Positions 1-13,544 of a stretch of DNA of 64,000 nt are shown piece by piece. The notes under the pieces were generated by a model. The model made no database searches. It saw only the letters and a program-made list of their open reading frames with translations, and was not told the DNA's origin. Origin of the DNA: Cinnamomum chago. Taxonomy: Eukaryota > Streptophyta > Magnoliopsida > Laurales > Lauraceae. A program made the position numbers and the translations under genes. The stretch lies in the NCBI GenBank assembly GCA_038049695.1, contig CP142451.1, positions 10,228,001-10,292,000 on the forward strand, written 5' to 3'. Position 1 is the first letter of the stretch, and the number at the start of each line of letters is the position of its first letter.

Positions 1-3000
1 TTGATAAATACACAATTGACGGGAGCAAGAGTTTCGTCTGTTTGCTTTAAAATACATAGGAATTGAATACATATAATTCAACTCATCATTAGTAATTAAA
101 ATTGAAGATTGAGCGCGGCGAGGAGGGGTTTGGGGGTGTTTTAAAACGAAAGATTATTTAATGCTCATTTTTAAATTTCACATTTGACCATCATTTTTAA
201 CTACTTATGTTTTGAGTTCTTTGTATTCAATTCTTATGTAATAAACATGCAAAGTAGAACTCTTTAAATTCTAAATTTAAAGGGAGTTGAAAACTCTTGG
301 TTGATCATCTAAAATATATGTGATTGGACAAAGACATTTAGATCAAAGTCCAGTTTGACCCTATATGTGGCTAGCAATGTTATAATGTAATTAAACTCAT
401 TGTGCATTAACTTATCAAGGAAAATTTCCTTGAAAGGGCTAGTTGGTCATCTAGAAAATCTAACATTGGCATTCAAGTTTGCAATAGACTACGACCATTG
501 GACAATGACATTTGGACTGAAGCTCATTTCGAACCCATATAGGCCTAGCAATATTATATTGTACATAGACTCAATGTATAGTATTGGATCCAGGAAACTT
601 CCCTTGAAAGTAGGTGTGGAATAAGGAAATCGGGGTGGGGGAACCAAAATTTTCTATAAATTTGGGGGGTTTTCCAAGTTTTTTTTGGGCCAAAATGTAT
701 AAAAAATAAGTAAATTCTCATAACCGTAAGGGGGTGTTCCAAATTTCTTTTGTTTCCGCCGCCTACTTGAAAGGGCCATCATATATAGTACTATATCTTG
801 AAAAAAATTGTGTGCACGCGGTGTGCATGAGTGTTTTTATCTAAGGTGGCAATACTCAACTCGGCCCGGTAATTTTAGTTTTCGGTTAAGATTTTCAACA
901 TGATTAATAAATGGTTGGATTTAGGTTGATCATATATACATGTTAAACCAGTCAGCCCGACCCAACCTGTTGTGGAGTAACTCGTCAATCACACTAGGCA
1001 AATGAGGATATGACAATCCAAAGAACTCAAAACAGGGTCCTTATCTAGATGGATGATGCCAAAACACCTTGTGGTTGCACCACCCTACCAATTCAATTCC
1101 ATCCATTGAATGTGAGCCAGTGATTGTTTATTTATTTCTTGACCGTCCATTTGAGGGCCAACATTGAGCAGTTGCAATGTTCTTATCCAACTTACATCAT
1201 GTGATTTTTAACAAAAAGAGAAATAGAAATGAAAGTAACATCATGTAACTCAGACTCATATGCTAAGAGTGGACTGTCACAAAATTTTAAGTTGAGTGAG
1301 ACTCACATTTGAATTAACTCCAGATCCATACAGAATAGAATAGCAAAAAGTTACCCAGTACTGAGAAAAACAAAAAGAAATTACAAGATTCTCAATAGGA
1401 AATCTATATAAAGAAAGAGAGAGAAATATGTGACATAAGACGTAACTAGTCTAAATACAGACCCCTTTGAACTGAGAGAAATTGTTGAAAGTCCTCCCAT
1501 ATAGCAGGACATAGAATGCAAGGTTGCTTTCTTCACTTGTTGGAATTTGAGGCCAGTCCAACATATGATATATAACAATTTCTACAGTATCATCCTGTAC
1601 AGTTTAATTTAATGCACTTTCCATTTTCTTCAATTCAAAGTTAGTCCAGTCAAAATTGGCAATGATCTCCTGTCTGGATTCATGTGATCAGCTGTGCAAT
1701 ATTTTACTATATGTCTCCTGTGAAGGAAAGAAGACTACACATTTTTATATCTCTAGTTCCCAATCCTATTTTAATTAACAATATGCAATTCTGATTCTAG
1801 TCCAGAGGAACAAGTGGTCTTTTATTTGGCAGAGTTTTAGAAATATGGGTGTCCATGAATGACCATGAATTTGAATACCAGCTTTGTACAAGCAATAACA
1901 TCATAAGCAATTATAGGAGGAAGAATTATTGGACAACCTGATCATTAGCCATCAAAAGGAATTGGAATGTGAGGAGTGTAGAGTGTGACTTTCATGGACC
2001 ATGACAACCCTGGACCGACCCAAGTATATGGTCTGTATTGAGCTGGATTCGGACTGTGTTTTTGATTAATGAGCTGGTCCTATTTTTCGGCTCAACAGTT
2101 AAACATGGGTTGGACTTGTCCTGTGTTTAATTAAAAGGCCCTGCGCACGAAGGGCGCATATATTTTGCAACATGGGCCGGGGCTGGGCCAAACTTTTAAA
2201 CACATGAGTTGGACCGATGCCCGGGTATTAAGGCGTTTAAACAACAATAGTAGTACTAATAATAATAATTACTATTAGAGTTTTTAACATTGTTATGGTG
2301 GCTGTTATTGTGTTTCCTTCCTCATTTACTGTAAATCCCTTTTAGCCTTTCCCACCTAAATTGAAGTTTTTCCAAGTGTTTTATGAGGTGGTATGGTTAA
2401 GGGGTATATACAAATTACAAAGGAATAGAATAAGGTGGGGGTGGGGGTGGGGTGAGATTTATATTCATGTCATTATCATCCTCACGTGACAGGATGGACC
2501 ACTGAAGCATTAGTTATCAATCATGACGTGCCAGAATGCTTTTGACCACAGATAGATGTTAGATGGGTCTTAGTTCACATGACCATGGTTAAGTTAGGTT
2601 AAGGTAAGAAAAGCACTTATCAGTATCAGCATAAGATTAGAATAGATAGATGCAGAGAACATGGCCTTGTCCTTTACACATCATCTTTTTCATGGGCCCA
2701 TCCCATCCCACTCCATTTCCAACTCTAGACTCCCACTTGGCTAACCCACCGCTGACCGGAGACACAAGCCCGAAAGTTGCTGAGGTAAGGACAAGACGAA
2801 TATGAGGGAACATGCAAGCAAAAGGTGGTAAAAAAGAAAAATATGTGCATGAAGAATTGTGGTCTCACTGATTTGGGGCCACCACTGCTAGATTATGTTA
2901 GGACCTCACCATATTTGCATTATGGGGATGTACATGGGCCGGGCTGAGGCATAGCCTAATGTTGTCATCATTGCAAATTTCATTATTCAAGACAGGACTA

Positions 3001-4822
3001 GGTTATTTCATGTCCCGTTGTGTTAAATGTGCTAGGGCATCATAGAAATAAAATAAAATAAAAGTGCTCTAGGGCTTATTTATACTTGTTTTTTTTTTTT
3101 TTTTTATATACTTTGAGGTCTGGATACAACCCATTTAGCTATTGACCTCAACTCTCATGGCAATATGTGTGGTGGTTCCTCAAAATTTTCTCCTTGAACT
3201 ATTTTTTCATTCTTTATTTATCTTTGCTAGAATTTTCTTTGGGATCACATTGAAGATGTAACTCGCTTGTTTGTTTGCATAACATATAGAGAGAGAGAGA
3301 GAGAGAGAGGAAAAAAAGAGGAGTTGAGGGTAAAAGCACTAAAAGATAAAAAAAAATATTCCTCCCCTTATTGCCATTTAGTGATTTTAAGAGTACCTTT
3401 CTTTTTTTTTTTTTTTTTTTCATTTAGTGTCTTTTTAAGATTTACCTTTATTTTGTGCATTTACTTTTAGTACCTTCTTTATTTTCTTTTTTCTCTCGAG
3501 TTGACTACTTGATTTTATTTTATTTCACCCTTCGTGCAAACAAACAAACCAAAGGACATTTGGAATTGGACCCATTTTTTAATAGATTCACATATACAAT
3601 ATATAGTATTTCAGATTTGGATTCAAGAGAAGAAATGGGTTCACAAGGACATTCCAATTAACAAGCTCTAAGATAGATCTAGTAAGTACATAAGTAGGAC
3701 TCTTAAAAGAAAATATCATTGAGAAGCATTTATACAACCTCTACTAATGCCTAGGTTTTCGTAGGTATTCCACCACAAGGAAAGTGTTGAGGAGTGAGCT
3801 CCAATCAAGGAAAAATATTGAAAAGTATTTATGCCGCCTCTACTTATACCTTGAGGTTTTGGTAGGTGGTTAGGTAAGGAAAATAAAAATGATAAACACT
3901 CCATGTAGACTCTCAAAGATAAGTATTATCAAAACTTTGTGGACTCGTAAATTATATCTTATCCAATATTTGTTTAGTCATTTCCATATTTAAATCCTAG
4001 TGTCGAAATGCACAAAGATCGAGGCCGCAATCCAGAAACTTCTAGATCCATTACCCATCTTATATTGTCTCCATAAAAAAAATGAAGAAAAATAAATAAA
4101 TAAATTCGATACACACTTTTTCTAAGAATTAGAGACTTCAAAATAATAAGGTTTTTTTTTCTTGTAAAAGAGGAATGCGATAATAATCAAAGGGCCGTGA
4201 ATCGTGATAGCTCCCCCTCATGTGTGTGGTTTTGCACGTGGACAAAAACATGTCAAACAACCATACGTGGATAGAAAATGTCTTCAGGGATTTGAACACA
4301 CACGACTCCATGAATCTAATACCATGTTATTAATAAGAAATACCAAAGCTCAATCTATTAGTGAAAAGAGAATAATACATATCAAAGGGTACTGATATAA
4401 TGGACAAATATTTTGATTTTTGATAGACCTTCTTTCCCATGCTTAGTGCGGTGGTTTCATACGAGGAAAAGCGTTCTTTTAGCCTTCATTTTTCATAATT
4501 CTACATAAAGGCATTATTGGGGTGCAAGGTGTTAGAAAAAAGCCTATGAAGCTATACAAAGGTCCCCTAATTTTTTTTTAGAGTCTACTATTTCCAGTTC
4601 CAACCAATCTTTTTCATATAAGCTTTCCTTCCCATCATTCAAAATTCGGCTTGAGCACATCTCCTTGTTAGATATCCATGTATTATTTATGGCACCGCGG
4701 TGAGAGTGGGATATACCTTACCACTGAGCTATCACAAGCTTCTCATACAATATAAGAGGACTTTCATTATTATAGCTATACATATGAGGATTTGCTAAAC
4801 CTATTAATAGAAGTATTCCATC
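1..4822. other. Gene-free repeat-rich stretch
   Basis: No reading frame here looks like a real protein; the longest are under 75 codons. Visible content is degraded repeat sequence. Around 838-1010, 2000-2240 and 2925-3050 are patches rich in the words GGCCGGGC, GGCCC and CCGACCC, resembling the insides of the short hAT-like elements mapped further along. A 4716-4731 minus-strand TAGCTCAGTGGTAA motif looks like a tRNA-type box A, perhaps a SINE relic, but no matching box B was found. Poly-T runs at about 3090-3107 and 3402-3420 may be minus-strand retroposon tails. Confidence 0.6.
3288..3309. repeat. (AG)n microsatellite
   Basis: Uninterrupted dinucleotide run of about 11 AG units in gene-free DNA. 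Confidence 0.9.
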
Positions 4823-5014
4823 ATGGATGACTCTGCTAACTTGTGACGAAAGTTGAGAGAATTTTCTAGACGTTCCCCGTACTTGTATTTTTTTACAATA
4901 TCATATAAATTTTTTTTTTAACAAGACAGTTTTACGCGATATCACAAAATAGTATAAGTACACAAAAAATATGAAAAACTTTCTCAACTTTTGTCACAAG
5001 ACATAGTTATCCAT
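4823..5014. mobile_element. Foldback MITE, about 192 bp
   Basis: The left end starts ATGGATGACTCTG and continues CTTGTGACGAAAGTTGAGA. The right end read on the minus strand starts ATGGATAACTATG and continues CTTGTGACAAAAGTTGAGA. This makes imperfect terminal inverted repeats of about 35 bp around an AT-rich core with no coding capacity. I could not define a target duplication, so the superfamily is unassigned. Confidence 0.6.
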
Positions 5015-6297
5015 CCCAAAAAATCATTTTCACCGTCCTGCTTTTTTTTTTTTTTTTGGCTGAAAGTCCTGCTTGTGTTTTTATTGGACACATGAAGCTG
5101 AGAATGTTAACTGCCCATTCTTCTCTCTCTCTCTCTCTCTAATGACGTGAATTTATTGAAAGCAAAAGATATTCTTGACAGGAAGCTCTTCAAAAAGTGA
5201 ATTAGGAAAGAAATGATTAGTTGTAAATTGTAATAGATGCCTTGTATTGTGTGGTGAGTGATGAACTGCATGATATAGTGTATATCATTGGTCGACACTG
5301 AAGGTTTTCAGGCAGAGTTGTTTTTGAGTTATGTGTTTGACTGGATTGTTTTGGAGTTAAGAGAATAGTTTAGTTATGATAAACATAAGGAGAGTGGAAC
5401 TCGAAAACATTGCAACCCTAATTTCCCAAAGATGGTAGAAAATGTGCATATTTCTTTGTAGACATAGTCATGCTACCAAAACCATATAAATTATGCACGT
5501 ATTCTTATTTGTTTGTTTATTTTCTGCATATGATAGTTACGACCCCAACACAGGGGCGGACCTAGGAAATTTCTTGGGAGTTCTCAAAGAACTTTTGACA
5601 ATTTTCAGGTTTGGGTCAGCCCTGCCCCAACATGGTGACATTTTCATGTATTCAAGATACGCAGCACTTTGATCCCATTATATGTATTAAAATCTAAAGT
5701 TCTGCTGTAACCAAGATAGCCAGGGCCCGGGGCCCTGACTTAATTGACCCTTTTCCCATCACTGTCACTAATGTGGATTAAATATTTCACATCCATAGGA
5801 ACAATCCACAATAATCATCACATACATGGTTTTGGACCTTCTCACTTTTTTCTGTAGAATTTCTTCCTTTTCTATACTACTTAGCCAGAGAGTGATTACG
5901 ACCTTAACTCCCCAGTAGGTGAAGTTCAACCTATTAGGAGTATCCCATACAACTTCCTGGCAATTTCACCAGGTCAATGTTAGGTGATCTTCATGTTTAC
6001 ATTGTTATGTCCCATGGATGGGTACACTATATTTGCTCATTCTGTTTATGATTTTTTTTTTTTATCCCCGGTGAGTAACTCCAATGCCTTATGACCATTT
6101 CTCAATTGCGCCAAGGTCACAACCTACTATGTGATCCATTTGATTGGCCAGTCAAAATTATAATAGGGTTAATTAAGCATGTACCGCACAATTAAAAACT
6201 TCCCCTTCAGACATTAAAAAGCATGTACCAGCATGAAATGTTATTCATAATAAGTTACTGTAATTTATATGGTATTGTACCGATAATGGTTGGCTTC
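5015..6297. other. Gene-free stretch
   Basis: No credible gene. It contains a (TC)n run near 5122-5140, poly-T runs near 5042-5058 and 6051-6063, a hAT-type terminus at 5551 (listed separately) and a short palindromic GGGCCCGGGGCCC-like patch near 5723-5735. Confidence 0.6.
5551..5566. mobile_element. Orphan hAT terminus
   Basis: CAGGGGCGGACCTAGG differs at one base from the 16-bp left terminus of the complete hAT element at 22465. A GC-rich subterminal patch follows within about 200 bp. No inverted partner (ending CGCCCCTG) was found downstream, so this is a truncated or solo end of the same family. Confidence 0.5.
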
Positions 6298-6720
6298 TTT
6301 TTTTTTTTTTTTTGCTGAACAGAGAACCTTATATTAGAGAATTAATCCGGATGCAGAAGAGACCTTGCTCTAACTTGAGATTAGAGGAGATGTTAATACC
6401 CAAATAAATTACACGAAGTAAAATGCACAAAATAACAAAAAAACGTAGAAGGAAATCATCATGTAATATGTTGGTGCAAAAGTTGTTGTTGTGGGTACGT
6501 TGTAGCATCACTCCTTCCCCTGACAGTCCTGCCCACAAAGATCAAGTAAGTACAAATGCCAAATGTGAATGGGAAGTGAGGCATAAAACAAGATTTCCAC
6601 TGGTGGACAAATCTTAGCCAATTGGTCCGCGACAGAATTTGCAGATTGACGGATAAGTTCAATGCGCCATCTTGGAATGGAAAGTTTATCTATGCAGCTT
6701 GATGGCCTCCCAAGAAAAGG
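6298..6720 (-). mobile_element. LINE 3' fragment (RNase H end, poly-A)
   Basis: On the minus strand a frame near 6560-6700 reads RQSANSVADQLAK, the conserved C-terminal motif of the RNase H domain carried by many plant L1-type LINEs. It is followed by a short untranslated stretch and a poly-A tail, seen on the plus strand as the T-run 6298-6313. Everything upstream (reverse transcriptase) is missing, as expected for a 5'-truncated insertion. Assignment rests on motif recognition only. Confidence 0.6.
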
Positions 6721-6721
6721 A

Positions 6722-6850
6722 GTAAGTTAAAAAGAATATGACTAATGGTAATAATGACAGATCGATAAAAGTGTAACCTATTTGAAAATAGAAATTTATG
6801 TAGCCGATCCAACATAATTGGTATAAGGTTTTGATGATGATAATACAAAT
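6722..6850 (+). mobile_element. RTE-type LINE 3' end relic
   Basis: The stretch TATGTAGCCGATCC...TTGGTATAAGG...TTGATGATGATAAT is a diverged form of the common plant RTE-type terminal sequence (GTAGCCGACCCC..TTGGGATAAGGC..TTGTTG). A related copy lies at 47594-47645 and a weaker one near 11478-11500. Only the 3' end remains. Confidence 0.5.
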
Positions 6851-7090
6851 GGTATAATGGACATCGAGGGGTGGAACGATGATTTTCTTAAGATTTTTAA
6901 TGTGAAAAAACGAATTGCTTTGAGGGACCGTACATTAAAAAAAAACCCATAAAATATGGTGGTCTTCAAAATTTCAGAAATTCCCCCCATCCTGCCGAGG
7001 GATGGAAACTGGGTTGGGCCACCTAGGCCGAATACGGTCCGGTGTGGCCTGCCCGTGCCCATCAATACATTCCTCCTATTCCCTTCCCAA

Positions 7091-7257
7091 TTTTTTTTTT
7101 TTTTTGATGACATGGGAACCCGCCGACCCCCCTTTGGGGGATCATTGGTAAACCCACGGATACATAGAACCATCCACTAACCCTATGTATCGGGTAAGAC
7201 CTTAAGGATTCGAAGGCAGGACCTCCAGGTTAAAACTGGACTTTCTAACCACACGAA
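7091..7257 (-). mobile_element. tRNA-derived SINE
   Basis: Read on the minus strand, a box A-like TGTGGTTAGAAAGTCC (7253-7238) is followed about 25 bp later by a box B-like CTTCGAATCC (7215-7206). The body then ends in an A-run, the T-run 7091-7105 on the plus strand. Spacing and order fit a Pol III promoter of a plant Au-like SINE. No target duplication was resolved. Confidence 0.65.
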
Positions 7258-7616
7258 TATTTTAAGTGTGGGTATTCCCTTCCCATTTCCATCCAAAAAT
7301 AAGGCAAGTCGCTCCCCTTTCTTCTCTTATTTGTTAGAAAAAGTTATGCTTGTATAAATCGTATTACAAAATCAAAGAGTCAATGGTGGCACTAATCTAG
7401 GAGGCAACTATGGTAGCACAACTAAAGGAACAATTCACCATGACTGCATTAAAGGATACAAGAAGGGCGAAAAAATGTTAAAAAAACATTTGGCCCATGG
7501 GCCGACCCTACTTGTAGACGCATGGCCCAACACGAGCTATGCTGGGCTTACACCCTGGCAGCTTGGACACAGCACGACTCAGCAATGCTCCTGATGGGCA
7601 AAGCCCCTTTTTGAAA

Positions 7617-7773
7617 GGGGATTCCCTGTTTGGATCACTCAGGGGAGTGCCACATGTAGGGGAGACGTCATATCAATGACATCTCATCTCCTCCACTTAA
7701 AAAAAAAAAAAAAAAATTCTCATGTGGCACCCCTTCACCCTGTTTGGACCAAACAAGAGATCCTCTTTTCCCC
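7617..7773. mobile_element. Foldback MITE, family M1 copy 1
   Basis: The left arm GGGGATTCCCTGTTTGG leads into CAGGGGAGTGCCACATG. The minus-strand right arm starts GGGGAAAAGAGGATC and leads into CAGGGTGAAGGGGTGCCACATG. The arms flank a short core with an 18-base A-run. A second copy with the same key words lies at 28826-28994, showing a dispersed family. No coding capacity. Confidence 0.6.
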
Positions 7774-10700
7774 TTTTTACATGCCTACTCCTGGCCCCCG
7801 GTTCTGTCCATGCCAACATCCTTTTTGGTACTTTGGAGGCATACATTTTATTTTGTTTTTTTTAATTAGGCCACTTTGACGGCTACCAAACGGTATAGAT
7901 TTTAAATGATGACCTTATAAGGGTATGGTTGTTGATGTACCCTAGAATAAGACAATGGACATGCATAAATACATTGCATGGCTGAAGTGCAGGACCCGTG
8001 TCCAAACGACAAGAGTAGGATAGAACCTCAACTGTAGAACCTTTTCTCTGAAAAGATAGCCTCTCTCTCAAATCCAAGAACCTTAGAATGCAATCTAACA
8101 CTGAAAAGATAGCCTGTCACTCAAATCCAAGAACCTTAGAACCTAATCAAACACAAAGAAACAAATGCAAAAAAAAACACACGTTTCACATATTATTAAA
8201 GAACTATCCAACTGCGGCAACTTGCAAACCGCATGACACTAATAAAAATATACAGGAAACTTTCTGTTGCTGCACCATCCCCATGTTTCTAGAACCTCAT
8301 TTCCTTGCCCACACCTCAATTTGAATAAATTAAGTTCATGGGATTCATCCCCTCTTTTCAAAATTTCAAGATCAAATGAGGAAAACTTTTAAATGGAATC
8401 ACTTGGACCAAAATACTAAGTTTGAAAAGGTTAAAAAGGACAAACAATGTATACTTGAGGTGGCGTGAAGGGCCCATGACTTTCTATAACGATTCTTGGG
8501 TTGATGCATGAATCTCTCTATGTACTTTATTCTTGAATAAGTTGAAGATTGGAAGATCACTGTAGCCTGTGCATGGATTTGGGTCTCAATCTTGTTCTTG
8601 GATTCTATTTTTTTAGTGTTCACACCTCCTTTAATCATTAAAGAACCAATGCACTTGGTTAAGGCCCATCTTTATCCAATCTAACAAAATGACACCCCAT
8701 TTTGTTGATTTACTATGTCAATTGTCATTCAACAGATTATTATATTCACTGACGCAGATTCATAGGACAAGTTAGAGATTCAATAGGGTGAACAGGTGAA
8801 GTGTGGTGGGCCCACGTGTGAGTATGTGATTAGAATGGTTGTCAGGTTCGTTTAACCTGAATATGTGATTAGAGTATTATTATTATTTTTTTCTAAGATT
8901 TTCTAACATCATCATTAATGGGTTTAAAACATGGTTTCTGATTGATTAATCCTCTAATGGTTGTTGATTTCCGTGTTTGTGCTGAATTTTTCTTGTCATC
9001 TCAATTTTTCTTATCCATCTGCCTTTATTTCCTTCTTTGGACCAATCAATGATGGGATTAGCCATAACCACTTAATTTGATCTGAATTTTTACTTAGGCC
9101 CCCTCGTCGTTGCCCAGTTCATCCAAATCCAGGTTTGAAATGGGGTGTGAATTGTGATTGTTGGCGACCCAGCCCCAAATATTAGATAATATGATATATA
9201 TATATATATAGTATTAGTGTATATATATTAATAATATATTACGTTTTTATTATTTATATGCTTACGGAATAAGCATAATTAAGTGCTGAACTGAGGACGG
9301 ACTCTTACCTCCTTGGTAAGAGGCGTCCTGAGGGGTTCATCACCTCACCCGAAGTCTACTCCACTAACTAATTTTGTTCCTGATGTAATGTGACGAGTAA
9401 TGGATCTGGTCTAGATACTAGGATCAAACCCAAACTCAAGTCAGACTAGGTCCGTCTGGTCAATAAGTGAACACACCCCATTGGGAGCCCTAGTATTCAC
9501 TAGGGTTGAAGAAGGAAAGAGCCCAGTATTGTCGCCCAAAAAAAATCAATGGGCCTAAACGTTAGGCCTATAGGAAATGATTAGCCCTGCTTTTGTAGAC
9601 TTTGTTGGACCAATCTGAGTCATGCAGTCGAGCCTTCGGCAGGAATTTTATTCTGGGTCAGTCCCTGAGAAAGAGCATCTGGCCTTACCATGACAATGGA
9701 CAAAAGATGTTGGCCTATATCAATCACAAAGCCAGCTGGAATCAGGGCCTGGCCAAGACCATGTGCCCCAAAAGTATAACAAGCTTTATAAAAGGGTAAA
9801 GTCCTGAAACCATGTCATTTCTACATTGCCCAGCTGCAAACCATTATACTGAACCATGGATTTGGCATTTCGACTATTGGTTAGCCCTGATTGGTTCCAC
9901 CCCATTAGAGCTTCTCTCATGTATATATGTATATATGGTTTTTTTTAACCAGCGAACGGGCTGAGACCCAAGAAAAAGCCTATACAAGTGAAAAAGAAGT
10001 CCGTACAAGGAAGGAAAAGGCCCACACAAGTAGTAAAAGGTGACGTCCCGACAGTTCGTAACTTGGACAACCAGGTGAGAATTGTCACCACTTACCAATG
10101 TGGCAAGTGGCCATTCTCCATGTATATATACTTGAGATTTGAGAGAGAGATTCAACATGAGACTGGATTAGCATTGTCCAAGTTGTGATGAAATTCTTCA
10201 GATGGAGATAGCACATGTGACTCCATACAGGCCTAAACTACTTGTAAGAAATCGTGTGCAGTTCACATGCCACAGGTCCTGCATCAAATCAAGCAAGGCG
10301 TAAGCAAGCAAAGAATACAATCCAACTTAGAGTAAGACTTGATCTGTCCTCACAAGTAAGATTCATAATGGGATTAGAGAATGTGGTTTGTGTTTTTTTT
10401 TTTTTGCAAGGAAGTGTCCAGTTAGTGTGATTTTTTGGAACTTATCTATATAAGGATAAGAGAGCCGTAAGGTTGGACTCATTCTTAATTCCTGTAGGTA
10501 AGACAAGAGATGAAAAGATCCATGGAGATTTTTAATTGTCCGAACATACATCAATATCCGGCCGAGTGTTAGAGTCTCCGCATACAGATTCATCACTACT
10601 AACCTTATATTTTGCTGACCAACACCCAAGCGAACACCGGTTAGAGATGTTTGCTGTTCATTTCTACCATTTCAAAATTTGAGGGTAGGGTAGCACATGG

Positions 10701-13162
10701 GCCTGACAAAAACTTTATACATTTATTTATCAGGCATAATATTCTTGGCCTAATTCATTATACAGGCCTAAAAAAAGCCCGAGACTGACTCATTATGGAA
10801 GGTCACCCTCATTCTCGGGCTTGGGTGGATCATCAGGTCTGTCTTTTAGGAAGACATGGGCTCAGGCCCAATCCATTTATCTTTGAGACAAATATCAGGC
10901 CCAGGCCTAACCTAAGCTGTATCAACCTCAAAAATTCCATATGAGTCGTTGGGAATGATTTTTTTTTTTCTCTTCATTTTCAAGATTTTTCAGAAACAAA
11001 CCAATAGAGTGGTTGTTTTGGACTCGCAAGACAGGCCATTAGGGCCCAAAACCATGTTTAAAGCTCAATAATATATGATGCAGTAGGAGTATTGGATAGT
11101 GTTGGCTAGGGTTGTTAACAAGCCAATCTACCTAGTAAGCAAGCTTGGCTTGGCTCAGTTAGGATTAAACTCAAGCTGTCTTCATTGTCTTATGCGCTAG
11201 CTCTACTTAGGTTCAGCTCAACTCAGCTCAGCTAGTTAAGAACTCAAGCTTGGCTTATTAATAAAGGACTCAACTTGGCTCTGATTGTATATCATGAGTC
11301 AATGAAGATTTTGTGTGGTAAATATCACATTATTTTAGAATTCAAAAGTGATTACTATTACACATAAGTAATATATAATACAATAAACTTACGTTCATTT
11401 ATAACTTTTTTGAGAAATAGCTCAATGGATATTATAATATTAGGAATGAACACATCCTTATCAAAATAGAGAAACAAAATTCATGTAGCTGACCCTAAAT
11501 AGAGAAACAAGATTCTAAGCTTGACTTAGTTCGGCCTTTTTGCGCTTTACACACTAGTTCTAGCCATCTTAAGATGACCATATGGACCATTTGGACACAT
11601 GACAATAAAAGGGGGTGTAATTATAGATAAAGCCAAATTATCTTAGCCCTTACTTTTAGATCCACAAAGTTTAATGGTTATATATCATGCAAACTTGTTG
11701 CAATAAAACTTAATAGTAACTAATTTCCAAATCAACATTGAGGATCAATATGAATTCAATGAGTCCGGATCCCTTGAATGATCTCCCACGGGCTTCCTGT
11801 GAGTGGAAGGAGTGAAACCCACACTGGCGCTCACTTAATGAAAATTCAAGCTGCTTAATTAAAACAATTGCCTGCCGTGTTCACATGAAGTCCTTAAATT
11901 TTACTAAGTTGGTTCCATAATAAAATTGTAGAAATTAATAGACAATGTAATTAACACAATCATATATAACTTTAATCATATACATTAATCACATTATTAA
12001 TCACATGCTCAATCTTGTAGTGGGACAAACTCATTTTAGTGTAAACTCAGAGAACATCCTATAAATCTGGCGGGTGAACAATTTCAACAGCTCAGGTTTT
12101 CATTAGAGCCCCACTGTGGGTTTCACTTCTTCCACTACTCATGGGAAGCGTGTGGGAGATCAATCCAAGGCGACTCCAATTCAACGGGGTTGGAGTTAGG
12201 TAAATATAAATGAATTAAATTTGGTCATTTAGTGGCCCCACTATATGAAAACGATATAAAAAGTGCCACAAAGGGAAGTTGCTGAGAATTTGCCTTTAAA
12301 TTAATGAATGCACCCTCAAGTTATTTTCCCCATATATTGGCATTTGAAACAGTTGACATGTTTTGTGACATTTCGATGCGCCCACCTTCTTTACTTTGAT
12401 ACATGTATGGGCAGGGAATTATAGGGTTTGGTGGCACTGCTGGCAAGCATTTTAGCAGTTTAGAATCACAGACTTTACAGGTGACAATGATCAAATGTTG
12501 GTGGCACCTTTGATTTGGTAAACTACATCATCCAAGGGGTATTTGAATATTTTCTCAAAGATCAAAGAATAGGTTTTCATGCAATAGTTTCAGCCGCCTT
12601 ACATTTGTCCTTTTATAGTGCTCCTGTTCAGGTTCTAATGTAAAAGTTTAAAGCAATCTGATCAAAAGTCAAAACCACTTCTAACGTCTGTACTAATCTT
12701 AATAAATTCTTCAATGAATTGATGATGTGTCTCTGAGTTAAGTCTCCTAAATACCCAAGCAAAGTCTTTACTATAAAAATATAATTTGGCCTATGACCAA
12801 TGGGCTTTTCAAGCCTTGGTCCAAGTCAGTCTATTTCATTAAGTAGACATCCGAGCCCACTAATATTTGAATCTGGTCCTCCCAGTGCAGAATCCATGCG
12901 TCAAAACCTCTTCCAATTGGAGGGAAATATGTGACTAAGTTGATGATGCAGTTCTCTCTTTTCTTTTTGGGTAGCCCAGCTAAGGGGGGACCCATGAGAC
13001 TACACACACCCGAGGGGAGGGAGAATTCATAAATGTAAGAAGTGAGAGCAAAAGAAATAAGGATCAATCAATCCTTGATCATCTTGGTGAGAAGCAAGAT
13101 TGCCAACCACCATGGCAACTCTTTGTTCTCTTGCTTGTTTAAGTTAAAACAAGGATAATACA
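7774..13162. other. Gene-free repeat-rich stretch
   Basis: No convincing gene; the longest frames are below 95 codons and have no recognisable domain. Two near-identical 30-bp phrases at about 8050-8090 and 8105-8140 (AAAGATAGCCT, then CTCAAATCCAAGAACCTTAGAA) form a short direct repeat. 10680-10930 and 11105-11290 are low-complexity patches built from GGCCCA/GGCCTA and AAGCTTGGCT/CTCAGCTC words. The latter begins with TAGGGTTGTTAAC, resembling the ends of the short hAT-like elements here, but its right end was not found. A poly-T run lies near 10391-10404 and a TA-rich run near 9190-9235. Confidence 0.55.
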
Positions 13163-13544
13163 TAGGGTTGTAAATGGGTCGGTTTCGGTCCGGGTCCACC
13201 AACCGGAACCGTTAAGGAGAACGTGGAACCGGATCCGGAATCGGAACCGTTTCGGAACCTGTTTCTTGGCTTTGGAACTGGAAAAAAACCAGAACCATAT
13301 ATGGGACGGATCTAGATTCGGGTTCGGGTCTAGGTAGAGAATGAAATTAAAAAAACAGAGTTTTTATGAGCGATTTTCGAAAATTGAGGTAATATGCCAA
13401 GTCTCAAATCCACGGGTCCAAACAAAGGTAGAACCGGACCCGGACTCATTTACTTATCGGAGCCTAAATAAGGATACAAACCCGGTTTTTAATAGGTCGG
13501 AACCTTTGGGTAATCGGAGAATCGGGGATCCATTTACATCTCTA
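13163..13544. mobile_element. Short non-autonomous hAT-like element
   Basis: The left end TAGGGTTGTAAATGGGTC matches the inverted right end TAGAGATGTAAATGGATC at 15 of 18 positions. The flanks are ATAATACA (13155-13162) and TTAATACA (13545-13552), an 8-bp target duplication with one mismatch, the size made by hAT transposases. The inside is a reiteration of GGAACCG/CGGAACC and GGATCCGG words, resembling the clustered subterminal transposase-binding motifs of Ac. An 85-codon frame through it is an accident of the repeat. Confidence 0.65.

Noticed and set aside
6796..7173. 125-codon minus-strand frame
   Set aside because: Crosses an RTE relic and a SINE with its poly-T run; no domain and mixed repeat origin.
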